A stretch of 64,000 bases of DNA from Melampsora larici-populina 98AG31 (taxonomy: Eukaryota; Basidiomycota; Pucciniomycetes; Pucciniales; Melampsoraceae), in the NCBI RefSeq assembly GCF_000204055.1, contig NW_006768785.1, forward strand, positions 740,538-804,537. The letters run 5' to 3'. Of this stretch, positions 34,400-46,210 are shown piece after piece (the first letter of the stretch is position 1; every line of letters begins with the position of its first letter). Below the pieces are notes generated by a model. It ran no database searches, was not told the DNA's origin, and saw nothing but the letters and a program-made list of their open reading frames with translations. Made by a program: the position numbers and the translations under genes.

Positions 34400-35083
34400 A
34401 TGTAAGAGAGACAGCCAGAGCATGAAATGAAGCAGAATGAAACAAAGACACTCCAGAAAAGTAGTATTTTCCATGCAAAAAAGAAAAATGAAGTCAAATT
34501 TGCATGTAGAAAACTCCTAACAAGTAAAAAAAAATGATAGAAATATTGGAAGAAATTCATCATATTTCTACTTGATTCCTTCTGTTCCTGTGATTTTTTC
34601 ATAATTTTTGTTACAATAACCCTTGTGTGTAATAATGAAACAATGTTGTTGCCTCCAGATTGTGACCTGTAAATCCCTGGCCTTAGGTCAGTTCAGATAA
34701 CTTAAATCTTGTCCAAAACCCTATTATATGGTGGTTTTGGGCAAAATTTGAGTTTCTGACCTGCCCCGCCATGGTTCTTACAGGTCACACTCTGGAGCCT
34801 AAAAACATGTTTCATTAGTACAACAAAGAGCTGTTTCACTGAAAAACATAAAAAAATTGTAGGAGCACAAATGGTCAAGTAGAGAGCTAAGGCACTTTGC
34901 TGCTCATTTTTACCATTTTTTTTGTCCTGTTGGGAGTTTTCTCTAGGAAAACATGTCCGTACTTTTCTTTTCTGCATGGAAAAGATTACTTTTGAGGTAG
35001 TGAGAGGAGGCTGAGAGTCTTGAAGTTTGCGCGCACATAGGCACTAGTATGAGGAAATATTTTGTGAGTGATCTTCACTGTTA
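34400..35083. other. Gene-free stretch
   Basis: No gene seen. Short poly-A and poly-T runs only. Confidence 0.45.
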
Positions 35084-35335
35084 TCATTTACTGTCATCAT
35101 AGCGTACAGAGGTATTGTGACTGTTAGGACATTTGAGCAGTTTTGCTTTGGAACACTTTGGTACCAGCCACTGGCCTGGACATGTCAGCTTACCACTCTT
35201 ATCACTACATGGTGGATTTATCACCCCCACAGCATTTTGGCAGTAAGGTGTATTGTTCTTGGGTTGAGGATTTGGTTGACTCCCTTGTGCAACCGGTACA
35301 ATCATTGCAATGAAGCCTAGGAATACTAGGAGGAG
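35084..35335 (-). CDS. Candidate small Cys-rich secreted protein
   Basis: The minus-strand open frame ends at 35084 and encodes a 73-residue segment from the ATG at 35305. It has five cysteines (YCQ, PPCSD, LTCPG, PKCSK, LKCPN) in a Pro/Asn/Lys-rich context. Upstream in the same frame, to about 35340, it reads RLLLVFLGFIAMIVPVAQG, a typical signal-peptide core with an Ala-x-Gly end. No ATG precedes this hydrophobic core, but TTACAG at about 35341 could be an intron acceptor, so a first exon may be missing from my model. If real it would be an effector-like protein. It could equally be a chance frame. Confidence 0.35.
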   Translation of the reverse strand, partial: LLLVFLGFIAMIVPVAQGSQPNPQPKNNTPYCQNAVGVINPPCSDKSGKLTCPGQWLVPKCSKAKLLKCPNSHNTSVRYDDSK

Positions 35336-35849
35336 TCTGTAACACCTTTCAGAAACCTAAGACAGCAAACACTACCTCAAATGACATCTTTTCCCAGGGG
35401 TATAGCAAACTATGGGTAGAGTGATTTTCTATACCCATAAAACATTTATTTTGATATACCCATGTAAGAAGTTTGAGGTTGGGCAATTGAGCGTCTTCAT
35501 TTGAGCTTGTTTGGCTGTATGTATTCAGACCCAAAAGAAGCCACCACAGTGCCCACCTTAACTAATTCCCTCACCAAAGGCCCAAGGCTAGGGACTAAGT
35601 GAAGTTTGTCACAGTGCACAGGATCTTGAGCTCCCATTTTTTTTTGACATTTGATCTATGCTTGTAAAAGATATTCATATGAATTCTCAGCAGTGTATGT
35701 GAACATGTATGTAAAATCTTGCACAGGTTGACAGGTGCCAGTCACATGAATCATCAGTGGTTGATCATGCTTGACTGTTGGATGAGGCGTGAGAAGGGGG
35801 GGGTTTACAAATTTACATTTATTTAATCTGAAAGTGCAATCTGCTGCTA

Positions 35850-36330
35850 TTCCACATGACAATCACATGCAACCTTTTTTGCAGGCTTGTATTGAACAAA
35901 CCAAAGTATACTATGAAGAAGCCCTTGAATGTGATATTCTTCTCATGGCTGTGATTTTTTATCCTTACCTTTGATTACGCTTCTTTGATTGTACCCTTGG
36001 AAATGATCATGCAATAACTATCCACATAACTGAATACTACAACAAACAGTTTGCTTGACGCCAGTCTGAACTAGATCTTCCCTCTGATTTACCCCAAAGT
36101 CCTCAACACAAAGCCTCAGCAACTCATGTGCCCAATATATATTGACTCTATCAGAATCAATCCACCTCATAAGTATCTAATGAGTTAAGGTATCTGTTGC
36201 TTGCTTTAACTTCCAACACAGTCAACAAAAGTGACAGTCAATCTTGGATGTTGAGCGTCCATTTGGCTGCTTGTCTACATTCATAGCCAACTTGGCTCAT
36301 CTGGTCCCAAGAATGGGATCCAGGTAAGCC
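35850..36330 (+). pseudogene. hAT transposase relic
   Basis: Translated pieces resemble the hAT C-terminal half at 5640-6230: CIEQTKVYYEEALECDILLM followed by FYPYL (compare KAYLKEALSSHTLIHATILH with HPSLR in hAT-A). Further on, another frame gives DVERPFGCLSTFIANLAHL, the degenerate dimerisation signature, near 36250-36320. There are several stops and frame changes and no ends. Confidence 0.6.
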
Positions 36331-37066
36331 TTTATACCTTCTCTCTCACCCCCCCATTCTTGACCTCCAGGGTGTGATGGGTGTGACCCACAGTTTGCAC
36401 GCACCTCTGGGCGGCGCATCCCAACTTTTGCCCCCCACCTGAGTCCTGATGAAACTGCTGCACCGGTGCGTCAGAGATTTGAAACCACGCGCCCATAACT
36501 TGAGACCCACGAAGCAGTATGCCCCTGTTCACGCTCACACCCGGCACCTTTTTTGTGGCCAGGGCTGTGGCCAGGGCCGTGGCCCAGCCCTGCCCAGCCC
36601 TGTGTGGCCTGCCCTTGAAACAACTTTTGATCATAGCCCAACTCATCTTCAGGTGCTACTCCCTGCTTAAGGCACTCTTTGAAGGGGAATTAAGCTGAAC
36701 TTCATGCACTATGAAGGTCATGAAGGGCTTGTGGTGAGGGCCACGCGTGGCCTAAGCCCTGGCCACGGCCATGTGCCCCTCCAGGGCGCCTCGTGGCTTC
36801 GGGGCCCCGGGTGTGAGCGTGAGCCCCTGTCATATCCCATGATAAATGTAATATGGTTTAACATGGTCTACCCTGCTTTGCAGTCTACATTTTGAACAGT
36901 AAAAGGATCAAACTTTCACTTCAAGATGACTCAAGGGGCTCAAGTTCCTTTCGTTCCCTACCCTCTTCATCAAACCAACATCATCATCAAACTAAAAATA
37001 CCAACTTCAAAATCAATTGACTTTCTCTAAGTTTCACCTACCTATCAAATCTTAAAAATCTGATCA
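36331..37066. other. GC-rich repeat block and Elf1 promoter
   Basis: 36519-36835 is bounded by an inverted pair, CACGCTCACACCCGG on the left and its complement CCGGGTGTGAGCGTG on the right. Between them is a cluster of GGCCACGG/CCAGGGC words, possibly another small hAT-like element. 36840-37066 is ordinary AT-rich promoter-like sequence before Elf1. Confidence 0.45.
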
Positions 37067-37874
37067 ATGGGTAAGCGTAAAGCTGCCAAGAAAGTAAGCT
37101 AAGCTTCGTTTATCGTCTCTTCTTTTTGACTTTTACAATCGTTGATGATGATTTTGTTACCTTTGATTTGATATAAAGCCGGGAAAGAAAGCCAAGCTTC
37201 AACCTCTCGATAAGATCTTCCGATGCTTGTTCTGTCAACAAGCTGGCGCTGTACATTGCAAATTGTTAGTTTGGCATTCTCGACTCCTACTCGACTTTAT
37301 CGGGCGATGGTCTGAATCTCCTTTTACTGATCTCTTTCCTTAATCTGTTTTGAATGTCTCAGAGATCGACAAGAGATGGTTTCGCGTATCGAGTGCTCAC
37401 GGTGCGCTCAATGGTTCGAGACAAAGATTGATCGTTGGTCTTGTTCCTCAACAACATCATCCTTCACAACTGCTGACCTTGTCTTAAACAACCCTTTTCT
37501 TTTAGATCTCACCGAACCGATTGATGTGTACTCACTATGGATCGATGCAACTGAACAAGCCAACAGGCCTCAAGCGAACGCTAGCTCTTCTGCACACCGC
37601 ACTACCGTAAGACCAATTCTTCAGTTTGTTTAGAAACTCATCGAGGCTATTCACGATTCGACTGACACTTTTGTTGTGTTCTTTATTTGATCTCCATCTG
37701 ATGCTATATCTCTAGAATAACCACCGTGAAGAACGTGAACGACCAACCTCAACTCGAAACACTCAAAGCGCAGATAAACAGCGTGGTCACGAAGCAGGTG
37801 CAGGGAATGACTATGATCCTTTCGAGGAAGCTGATGATGACCATCCAGAAGACCTCCCGGATGACCTCTTCTGA
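37067..37874 (+). CDS. ELF1: Transcription elongation factor Elf1 homologue
   Basis: Small zinc-binding protein that travels with RNA polymerase II on chromatin and aids elongation. Five exons join in frame: 37067-37093, 37179-37264, 37363-37433, 37506-37606, 37716-37874 (147 aa). It starts MGKRKAAKK, the basic N-terminus of the family. The four zinc ligands are in RCLFCQQ and ECSRCAQ, and the conserved end of the domain is FETKIDHLTEPIDVYSLWID. The third intron has a GTTGGT donor; reading through it breaks the family alignment, so I splice it out. The C-terminal 50 residues form an acidic tail (EEADDDHPEDLPDD); yeast Elf1 also has an acidic tail. Identification is firm; the exact splice sites are less so. 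Confidence 0.9.
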
Positions 37875-39005
37875 CAAGCTTTAGAACCATAGATATCATT
37901 ATTGGTTGTAGTATGAGCTTGGGCCCAAGAATCACTTCATACCATACCGTTAGGAATCGTATGACAGATCAACCACATCTTGTCTCATCAACCTTTCCTT
38001 GGATTTTCCGGATATCAGCTATCTGTTTCTCATCTCAATTCTTCTCCACCAGTGTATGTTTATTGGATTTCTCTACGGTTTGTGACGTTGACCTACGAAA
38101 TAGTCATCCAAACCCATTGGATTTTTTCCCTGAAGTTGGAGCGTGATACTGGAGATGATTGTCCTAAGACTGGATGTAACTACCAGCAGACTCACAAGGC
38201 TTGGCAGTGGGTTGTAATGTAATTGAGATACATAGTGCTTACTAGATTACTTGAAGTGAGCACTAACTGAGCTTGACAATTTGCCTAGTCACCCCTGAAA
38301 GAATTCACAACTTTTGAGGCCTCAGTGTCTGGTAGTCATTTTCACGTGACAGGCTCGATCTGCAGAGCATTACGTGAGGGCATTACCTTGAAAGGAACCC
38401 CTTGATAATCCAACCTTTCCTGAATTCCTCGTCACAAATAGAGTAACTGCGAGACAAAATCTAAGTTTTCTTTAGCTGAACTTCATTTGATCAAGTTCAT
38501 ACAGTGGAAATGAATTCTCTGTAAAAAGCAATCATTCACTATATTGTACAACTTATTAATCCAAACGCACATTGTTGTATTTGAAAACGTGGTACATAGT
38601 AAGCTCGATTATAGTTGGATCAGGTTGGATCCCAAGCTGAAGTGTCTAACAATACATATAAACATCTATAATTTGATTGAATTTTTTGTTCCAAGGAGAT
38701 CATTTGGTGAATCATCATCATCATCAATAGTTGCACTCCAACTGGATCTAAACTGATTGTTTCACAAAAAAAACTTCATTGTGCATTTATACTCATGTAA
38801 ACAGACCAACTTGCTTCAATATCTTTCAAGAATAAAACCCAAAGGAATAAGTATGAAACCCACAATAGATAGTTTTTTTTGAAAAAAGAATCACCGTCAA
38901 ATGATTTTTCAATATATATGATTGATTAATTACATAAACTTTCATGGATTGCTTTGTCTATAATTATCCTACCACAATCAACTAACTTAGAAAAGAAAGA
39001 AAAAA
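37875..39005. other. Intergenic region between Elf1 and Pol5
   Basis: No gene. This is where the 3' ends of the convergent Elf1 (+) and Pol5 (-) genes meet. A/T-rich, with short ATC repeats near 38716. Confidence 0.5.
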
Positions 39006-42000
39006 CTATTGTTTTGATTTCTTGTTAATCTTTTTCTTTTTTGATTTTCTATCTTTTCCTTCATGTTCTAGATCCTCATTTCCATCTTCAACTTTTTCTA
39101 CTTTCCTTTTAACCAATCCATTTCCTTCTCCTTCTCTTTCTTCTGCTTCTGCTTCTTTCATTTCAACCTCTCCTTCAACCTCTGTTTTCTTTTCTTTTTT
39201 TGATTTCTTGATCTTCTTTGGATTTTCTTCAATTTTCGTACGATCTACATCACCTTCAAAACTCAAACAATTTAAAACCTTTAAAAATGATTTCTTCAAT
39301 ACTTTTGAATCTTCTAAATCATTCCTAAACTTAATCAATTCAAAAATCTCTTCAATTTCAACTTTTGGCCAAACCTTCTTAATCACTTCTTCTTGACCTT
39401 TCGATAATTTAATCGTCAATTTAACCAAAGTAGTCAAAACTTTCAATACTTCTTTGATCTTGGCTGTATTCATATTCTTTTCAATCGATTTGTTTGGCCC
39501 ATCTACACCTGAAGAACTTATACCTTGTTTCAGAACAGAAAGTAAACGAGTTCGAACACTTGGCATAAAATTCAAAAGATCACTATCACAATTTGGTGCA
39601 GACTGTTGAGTAATCAAAACGAAAAAAAAGGTAAAATCAGTTCATGGTCATTTCGTAAACCCCTATCAGTTTTTTTTGCTCGAAATTCACTCACTTCAGC
39701 AGCATAAGCCATCATCAAACTTTGTAACAAATTAAGAATTTGAATCCTACGATAAGCATTTACAGTATCAATAGAAACCAACGATTCCAATAAATCTTGT
39801 TTTAAATTCCAAGCAATTAATGAAAATTTATTAAAATATCCTAAAAAGAATTTCGGTTGTAATTTTGTATTCTTTTTACAACAAAATTCTTTTAATGATG
39901 ATTGATAAAGTTTTTGAAATTCAATTGAACTTGGATGCGAAGTTTCAATTAAATTAAATTTAAATAAATGTAAATTTCCAAGATTAATTAACCAAAGGAT
40001 TGCTTGATTACAGAATTTGGATAGATCTGATGCTTCAACACTTTGGGCAATCATAAAAGTTTTCTTGAAAATCTTAAACCATTCTTCTGGTGATAAAAGT
40101 TGAGCTTTCTTTTGTTCTTCATCAAGCTTCGTGATAGGTTGTCTTAAGATTTCAGTTAAGATCTTAAACACTTTCTTTTTCAATTCTTCTTCTCCACTTG
40201 TAGGTTTTCGAATTAAATTTAACATCGGCGTGATTAATCGAGCGGTGAGTAATGGATCAGGTTTTGATTTAACAAATCTTGAAAATAACTCAGACAATTT
40301 GAGACGTAAATGTAAATCTTGCGTGTTTTGAACTGTCGTGAAGCAATTAGAAGAAGGAACAGATGGTTAGAAAGAGATCGAATGTGAAACAGACACAAGG
40401 CTGCCAATGTGTTGTGGAAAGGAGCTACCTAAATGACATGCTAGGTTTTAAAGCGACTAACCTTTGGATGTGGCTGCACCAGTACGCCTTTGGAACAGAG
40501 CAGCCAGATTGGCATCTAACGCCAACATTTCATCATCGTCCACAGGTTCTGAGCTAGCATCCGAATCTTCTTCTTCTTCTTGATCTTTTGCCAATGCATT
40601 CGCCAAAGCAGTGGCCACTTCATCTCGGAAGGCTTCATCAATAGATCCAAGAGAGCTCCCTGAGATACTATCGCTATCATCATCGTCGTCACCAGACGAT
40701 GATTCTTCAGTGTCATCGTCTGATCCTTTCTCCTCTGGTTCATCATCAGATAAAACCTCCTCTTCATCGTCATCGTCTTCCAAAGCACTGTTAGAAGGGA
40801 TCATTTGCTAAAGCGAATCAAATGTAGAAGAATAAGGTCAGTATACGAACAAAACAGATCACAAGAAGAAAAGCTTACATCGATCAAAAGTTGTAGACTG
40901 GAAACATTGATACAATCTGTAAAGTTCGAAAACACTTGCTCTACCACATTTCGAATAAAAGCAATCGGCCAAGATAAGAAAAATAGTAAGGTTTCAATCA
41001 AAACTTCCATAGTTGATGAATCCAATCCGTTAGGTTTCTTGAGGTCTTTACTCAAAAATTCTTGACAATGTGGCTCGAGCCGCTATGATGATGAGTCAAG
41101 ATCATACAGAAGGATCAGCGTACCGAAGTATGGTGGTGATCAGAAGTAGCTAAGAAGATAGGGGTGTAATAGAAATTTGTTACTTACCAACAGTAAGTCA
41201 AGAGCTTCAAGTAAATCATCATGATCATCATATGACATCAAAAGGATACTTTCAATCAAAAGTGCAAGACTTTCAACTTTGTCACTAGGTCCCACTTTCT
41301 TCAAGTTCACATTAAGCTTATCCCTGAATTTCAAAGCAGTTTGTCTTAACCGATTTAACTCAATATGATGCTTATCGTCATGAAGTTTTTTCTCGTCTAT
41401 CAAGGATCGTTGACCATTACTTTCGTGATGGAGCATGATTTCTAAAGCTTCACTTGTCCATCGTTTTTCAACACTTCCCGATTGATCTTTAGGTTGACTG
41501 ATCGAAGACGACTTGTTTTGACGAGGTCCATTAGGCTTGATAACTTTGGTGACAGTTTCTGGTGCTTTACATGATAAATCTGACATGCAAGAGTAAAAGC
41601 GTGATCGACATAAATCAAAAAATGCCAAGTTGGGTGAGGGTGTTGCAGGATCAGTCTTCGCCGGTTCAGGATTTGTTTTGGGTCGCTTGGATGCTTTCAA
41701 AGGTTCTGAAGGCCAGAGGTTAGTCAATTGACCATAGAAGCCACAAGAGATGATCATATAAATGATTGATCTTGTACAAATTCGAGTTTTTGGGATAGCA
41801 CGGTTATGAATAATAGTACAGAGTTGTGAAAGGGTTTGTTGTCTAAACTTGTCATCAATGAGATCTGATGGTGAATCACCATCATCATCTGATGCATCTT
41901 GAGAAACGTGATCTGACCAATTAGGTTGACCAAATTCCAAAGCATTGATTAATTCGTGTACCCAATTTTGAACTTCTTCATCCTTCATTAATGTCAATAG

Positions 42001-43344
42001 AGTTTCCAAAGTCTTGGTATTACTCTGTTCATCAAAATTAGGTAATGTTTTCCTGATATGAGTAGCAAACCCAAGTGCAAGTGATGGAGATTGTTCTGCT
42101 TGATCGAGGAGAGTGGTTAGCACTGATCGTGCGGATTTATGAAGCAGACGGTCTTTTGCAGCTGATTGGACCATCAAGGTATATGTAGTGGCAGAAGTAA
42201 GTAAACTAGGTTTATCTGCTTGAGTGATATGAGCTGAAGCCAGTAAATCATTCAGGAGGTTAAAGCCTTGACACTTTCGAGTAGGATTTGACTCATGAGG
42301 TGTAAAGTAAAAATTCTCGAGAAGTTGAACATATAATTCGAAAACAGAAAACCCATTGGAAATAGACGGAGAAGCAAAGGTGATGATTGTATGGATAAAG
42401 TGAGGGTGAGTAGAAGGTTCGTTTGTTGAGGCAGGATGAGATGTAGCGGGAGTCGAAGCAGATTTGGAATCGGAAGGCTCCAAGGAGTGGCCAGATGAGA
42501 TCAAGTAACCATACAAAGTAGACATGTTTTCTGGGCTGAGGATCAAAGGTACTGGCAAGATGTCACGTAAGATTGAATTCCAGTCGATGGTGATATCATA
42601 GCGTTGTAAAAGAATGGCCATTGCTAATTTCTCGAGATTCCATGATGTATTTTGAATGAAGATTTTTTCTACTAAAGTTTTCAACGCAGTCTCCTTCCAA
42701 GAAATAGGTTCTGAACGAGCCAATAGGTTTTGAAGCATACCACAGGTAAGTACCCAACCTGCACTTTCAGCTAACCAAGATCGTCTACGAGTTAATGAGT
42801 TCAAGTCATCCACTAATGAATTCCAGATTTTAAGTTGAGAATCGGAATCTAATGAAGACCTGAAGATAAGACCCGATGAAACGATAGCTTTGATTCCAAA
42901 TAATCTACCCAATAATAAATCACGTTCTTCAGATGCTTTCATTCCACCTTGATTTTCCGTTGATGAGATTAAGAGAGAATAAACTGATTGAGCTGATACA
43001 TGATGAGATTTTGAAAGAATCTGACCAAATTCGATTTTGTTTTAAATGGATCAATGTTAGTAAGATGATTCGATTGATAATGAGTGAAGCGTTTAAAGAC
43101 TAACTTCAGTTAAAGCCACTGAGAATCCCAAACGAGCCCCAACAGTAGGACTAGCCAGACCACGAACCAAACGTTTGATAGTATATTGAAAGTCAGCGTC
43201 ATCGACAAGTTGAGTATCATCTTGAGTTTTTTGATTTGATTGAGTAGGAGCTAAAGAAGAGACTATTGAGCAAGCAGCAGAGATACGTTGATTGAGATGA
43301 GGGTTAGATAATGGCCCAAAGAGGGACATGATCTCAGCTGACAT
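39006..43344 (-). CDS. POL5: Pol5 / MYBBP1A-like nucleolar protein
   Basis: Pol5 binds rDNA and acts in rRNA transcription and ribosome assembly in the nucleolus; despite its name it is not needed as a DNA polymerase. Six exons join in frame: 43344-43105, 43020-41188, 41082-40879, 40807-40462, 40332-39695, 39602-39006 (1285 aa, between yeast Pol5 and human MYBBP1A in length). The N-terminus has the family hallmark: ACSIVSSL, then TIKRLVRGLASPTVGARLGF and SVALTEV. The body is helical and repeat-like. A highly acidic Ser/Asp/Glu segment (about 770-840) follows MIPSNSAL. The C-terminus is a Lys-rich tail (KSKKKKINKKSKQ) suited to nucleolar targeting. The start at 43344 is the first ATG of the conserved frame. 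Divergent from the RING gene, 452 bp apart. Confidence 0.88.
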
Positions 43345-43796
43345 CTTGATGATCAATTGAAGCTTGAATGAGGAAAATTGTCAAAAATCTCAAACAAAAA
43401 AGTGATCAGGGAGAAATTTGGGATATTCGGTTATAAGCATATATCATACTATGCTATAGCTCTGTCACTACTGTGAAAGGACCGACTTACAGATTTCACA
43501 AGGAACAACACATGGCTATCACGCTGATTGGGATGTTCTGTTCATACGCATGGGCAGAGGCCAAGCCAGGTCAGCCGCCAGGGCATGGCGCGTCGAAGCT
43601 CGGTGCCCTCGGAAGTTAGAGTGAGTGCTGAGTCTGAGGTTTTGTTGAAGAAGTGGTTGGATAAGGAACTAATCAAGTTCAGATTAAAACTCAAAGAAAC
43701 AAATATCATCAACTTCAAGTTCTTTATCAATAGAACAATCAATCTGGAAACACTTCAACACGATACGATACTTTGAATTCTCAACATCAAACTCAA
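43345..43796. promoter_or_regulatory. Shared promoter region of the Pol5 / RING pair
   Basis: 452 bp between divergent start codons. No specific motif is recognised; bidirectional promoter use is inferred from the arrangement. Confidence 0.45.
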
Positions 43797-46210
43797 ATGA
43801 CATCAAATCAAATCAACCCAAAAAGAAAATCAGAAGAACCTATCCCAATCTCATCTTCTTCAACTTCAATCCCAAAACAACCCAATCATAAAAAAAGAAA
43901 ACATACAAACACTTCTCCTTCTTCTCCTTCGTCAGTTTCTTCAAATGATCAATCAATCAAAAATCAATTAAAACAAATTCAAATTCAATTAAATCAAACT
44001 CAATCTCAACTTGCTGAATCTCAAAAGGTATCCATTCATCCATTCTCTTTTCTTCAAATTCCACTTTCTCGTGTTGACTTCAAGTTCATCAAAATCTAAT
44101 CAATTCTTTATCTTCGTGGTTTCGGATAGGATTTACAAACTAAAGCTGAACTTTTGGATTCAGTCAGATCAAGTCTTAGATGTAACATTTGTTTTGAAAC
44201 TTTCAATTCACCTTATACACTCCTTTGCGGGTAAGCTCTTTCTCAATCACAAAGTTTACTTTCAAATCCAACTAACTCATTGGATTTTCTATTGGTGTAT
44301 TGAAATATAGTCATATATTTTGCCATAAAGATCTTTATGCTTGGTTTCATAGACTTCCTTCAGATTATGATACAGAACTTGAATTTGATATTTCGGATCT
44401 TGATGAGTACACAAATAACCATGAACCCAGAACAGTGAATGGAAATCATGGTATGAATCATCTTGAATTGATCTATCTTGAGTTGACCTAATATCTAATC
44501 AACTATCTGTCATTTAAACTGATTGCCTTTAAACCCCAGGACGACCAATACTTTCAACATCCAATAGAAATCCACCTGTAGAAGACAATCCACCAGGAGC
44601 TTCATCAACCAACCCGACCACCAACGAACCTCCTCCTAGAATCCAACCACCAAGACCATCAGCCTATCGAAAAAAGAAAAACTTAATCTGTCCACAATGT
44701 AGAACAGCAGTCCATACTCCACCCTTTCAACTTTATGCAATCAAAGAAGCCACCGATCATTTACGTAAAGATGAAGGTTTAATCGAAAATACTGGGAATT
44801 CTGACCCTCAAATTCGACATGATCCAGAAGCTCATCGAGATGAAAAAGATGTAACATGGGGTAATATCTTCTTAGGTGCTAATCATCTTCCTCGTCCGGT
44901 TGTACATGATGTGGAAGATGGTGTAAGACGTTGTGGTCAATGTAATTGGGAAATTGCTGCTGATGGGATTTGTGAAGGATGGTAAGTTGAAAATTTCGAT
45001 TCATTTTCCATTTTTGAAAATCACTTGAAACCTAATAAGAATCAATCTCACTCCCAAAAATTGAATGTAACAGTGGTGAAATTTATTCAGATGTGAATGA
45101 TTCTGATGATGGTAATAGTGAAGACTCAGATGGTAGATGGGCAGGTCAAAGTCAACAATCAAATTCAAGTTATACAAATCGTTCGTTCTATCTTTGATTC
45201 TCTCAAAAACCTCTTTTTGTTTTGAAATCATCAAACTAAGACTTGACTGTTTCTTCTTTTTCTTCTTCTTTACTTTAGGATCGTACGCCATATACATTTT
45301 TAAATCTCATATCTCATATTTTTGAGTGTTGATTCGTTTTTTCCCTTTCTTTCTGCTGGTTTTTAGTAATGAATCAGTTTACGATTCAGATCAGCATCAT
45401 TTTCATCGCTTACATCGCTTACATCATCACGCTCGAAATCATCTAGCGGATTTACTAAGGGCTCGTCGTCTGATGGGATTGGACGAAGAATCAGATGATC
45501 CAGATATGGAAAGTTCAGATCAAGATCATAATGATTATCATCGTGAACAAAGGGTACATAGTTCAGGAGTCATTGATTCCGATGACTCGGATGAAACTTG
45601 TCATCATGATCATCGACAGTACAGAAGACGCGTGATAGAATCCGATGATTCTGGAGATCGATCCGATTCAGTTGTACATGTACCTAATCCTCGTCCTAGG
45701 AATCACCTTGATCATGGACCTGATCATCATCCTGTGATTGACCTTGATGATTACACATCTGAGTCGAGGGATTCTGATAACTACAATAGTGATGCCTCTC
45801 GAAGAGGACGACCAAGTCAATCTGATGAAAGTGATGACTCGGAACAATCGAGTGAGCGTGGTGTTGATGATAGGCGTTATCCATCAGGGCCCTCGAGGGC
45901 CTACGGGCAAAGGTCGCATACTCATCATCATCAAGAGCGTAGTGATTCATTTGAAGGCTCAGAAGGTTCAGAAGATGATCGTAAGTTGAATTTCTTACCT
46001 TGACCACTCTTGAACTTCAAACCTATTGAATTTTCATTTCTGCCAATCTTCTTAGACTCGACCATTCATGATGAAGGTGATCAAGATTCAGAAGCGAGTC
46101 AATATGAAGGATCACATCATCATCATCATCATCGCCGTGGAAGAGCATGGTCAGATCAAGATGAAGTGGATGAAGAAGATGATAGTGATGATAGAAGTTA
46201 TGATGATTAG
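43797..46210 (+). CDS. RING-finger E3 ubiquitin ligase with acidic His-rich tail
   Basis: Seven exons join in frame: 43797-44027, 44130-44230, 44311-44450, 44540-44981, 45074-45184, 45367-45980, 46056-46210 (520 aa). A Lys/Ser/Gln-rich N-terminus and a coiled coil (IKNQLKQIQIQLNQTQSQL) lead into a split RING: CNICFETFNSPYTLLCGHIF with C..H..C ligands, then CPQCR after a roughly 90-residue insert. The coiled coil before the RING, the interrupted RING and further Cys pairs (RRCGQCNWEI) recall the Psh1-type ligases, but I do not claim orthology. The last 250 residues are Asp/Ser/His-rich (DSDDSDETCHHDH, HHHHHHR). The fifth exon's donor (GTTCTA) is weak and was chosen because it keeps the frame; a 4-nt microexon is an alternative. 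Confidence 0.78.

Noticed and set aside
39022..39396. Plus-strand Ser/Phe-rich frame
   Set aside because: Complement of the Lys/Glu-rich Pol5 tail.
40611..40811. Plus-strand Ser-rich frame
   Set aside because: Complement of the acidic segment of Pol5.
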